44,081 nt of DNA from an uncultured Bacteroidaceae bacterium. GTDB taxonomy: Bacteria > Bacteroidota > Bacteroidia > Bacteroidales > Bacteroidaceae. The notes under the pieces were generated by a model. That model was not told the origin of the DNA. It worked only from the letters and a program-made list of their open reading frames with translations, and did not search any database. Position numbers and translations under genes: made by a program. This document shows, piece after piece, positions 43,875 to 44,081 of this stretch. The stretch's first letter is position 1. Every line of letters starts with the position of its first letter. The stretch covers positions 1 through 44,081 of the forward strand of contig CAJOJA010000021.1 of assembly GCA_905234735.1 (NCBI GenBank). The letters are read 5' to 3'.

Positions 43875-44081
43875 TTATTTCTCGGGGATGTCCTCAAGTG
43901 CCTTCTTCAGCAGTGTCCAGAAGGGCTCGACGGTGGCGATGAGGGCACGTTCCGTGGTGGTGTGCGGCGACTTCATCGTAGGACCGAAACTCACCACGTC
44001 GAGGTGCGGGTATTTGCCGAGAATGATGGAGCACTCCAGTCCGGCATGGTCTACTTGGATGATGCCGTCGGCACCAAAGAG
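43875..44081 (-). CDS. pepD: C-terminal part of aminoacyl-histidine dipeptidase (PepD-like, M20C); start outside window
   Basis: The minus-strand frame is open from the right edge to a TAA at 43875-43877, giving 68 residues. It reads DHAGLECSIILGKYPHLDVV, then SFGPTMKSPHTTTER and VEPFWTLLKKAL. This is the end of the M20C aminoacyl-histidine dipeptidase (peptidase D) family, where the HAGLEC motif supplies metal-binding or active-site residues. These cytoplasmic enzymes cut Xaa-His dipeptides. Only the C-terminus is visible. Confidence 0.85.
   Translation of the reverse strand, partial: LFGADGIIQVDHAGLECSIILGKYPHLDVVSFGPTMKSPHTTTERALIATVEPFWTLLKKALEDIPEK

Noticed and set aside
1..44081. tRNA or rRNA genes
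   Set aside because: I saw no cloverleaf with TTCGA arm and no rRNA-like sequence on reading; a tRNA scan would be needed to exclude them fully.

Overview
The window looks like a chromosomal segment of a Prevotella-type gut or rumen Bacteroidales. The grounds are two SusC/SusD pairs, a hybrid two-component regulator, Bacteroidetes promoter -7 boxes (TAnnTTTG, often with a -33 TTTG or TTGG), A-rich start regions with few Shine-Dalgarno sites, a VapE-like primase/helicase of the BT4734 type, and 'GxYIRNGKK'-type C-terminal tails on exported proteins. The species cannot be fixed from sequence reading alone.

Left flank (1-2950) is a gene graveyard: the 3' end of a YhcG/DUF1016-type nuclease gene, a repeat with a terminator hairpin, a frameshifted helix-turn-helix gene, a broken IS1380-family transposase, and the 3' part of an exported protein directly after the transposase remnant. 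An intact small acidic protein gene follows.

The core (2969-26096) is a mannan polysaccharide utilization locus. A seven-gene minus-strand operon (20622 down to 7689) encodes SusC-SusD, SusC-SusD, a TIG-domain surface glycan-binding lipoprotein and two GH26 beta-mannanases. A second minus-strand operon (6640 down to 2969) encodes a GH27 alpha-galactosidase and a GH2 beta-galactosidase. Between the two operons lies a decayed GH51 arabinofuranosidase. On the plus strand are the hybrid sensor (HTCS, 20902-24777) and a third GH26 (24897-26096). Near-identical dyad motifs sit upstream of the first susC and upstream of the third GH26, and are probably the HTCS operators. The side-chain enzymes (alpha- plus beta-galactosidase) fit a galactomannan whose galactose branches carry further beta-galactose.

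A repeat related to the one at 353-448 recurs at 26336-26500, just past the PUL, so the pair frames the locus about 26 kb apart.

The right part (26679-44081) holds a rare GH31-GH2 fusion enzyme, an M6 metalloprotease, a VapE-like primase/helicase, and an upstream region with two opposed arrays of 11-bp repeats around two 21-bp repeats (iteron- or operator-like). A CE1-like esterase, an aldose-1-epimerase-like protein, a LUD-domain protein and a CorA channel follow. The end is an ECF sigma / DUF4974 anti-sigma / TonB-receptor operon between two similar terminators, then the 3' end of an M20-type dipeptidase gene.

The most interesting items are the iteron-like region at the primase gene, the paired HTCS operators whose half-site spacing differs by 21 bp, the GH31-GH2 fusion, and the repeat pair framing the PUL.
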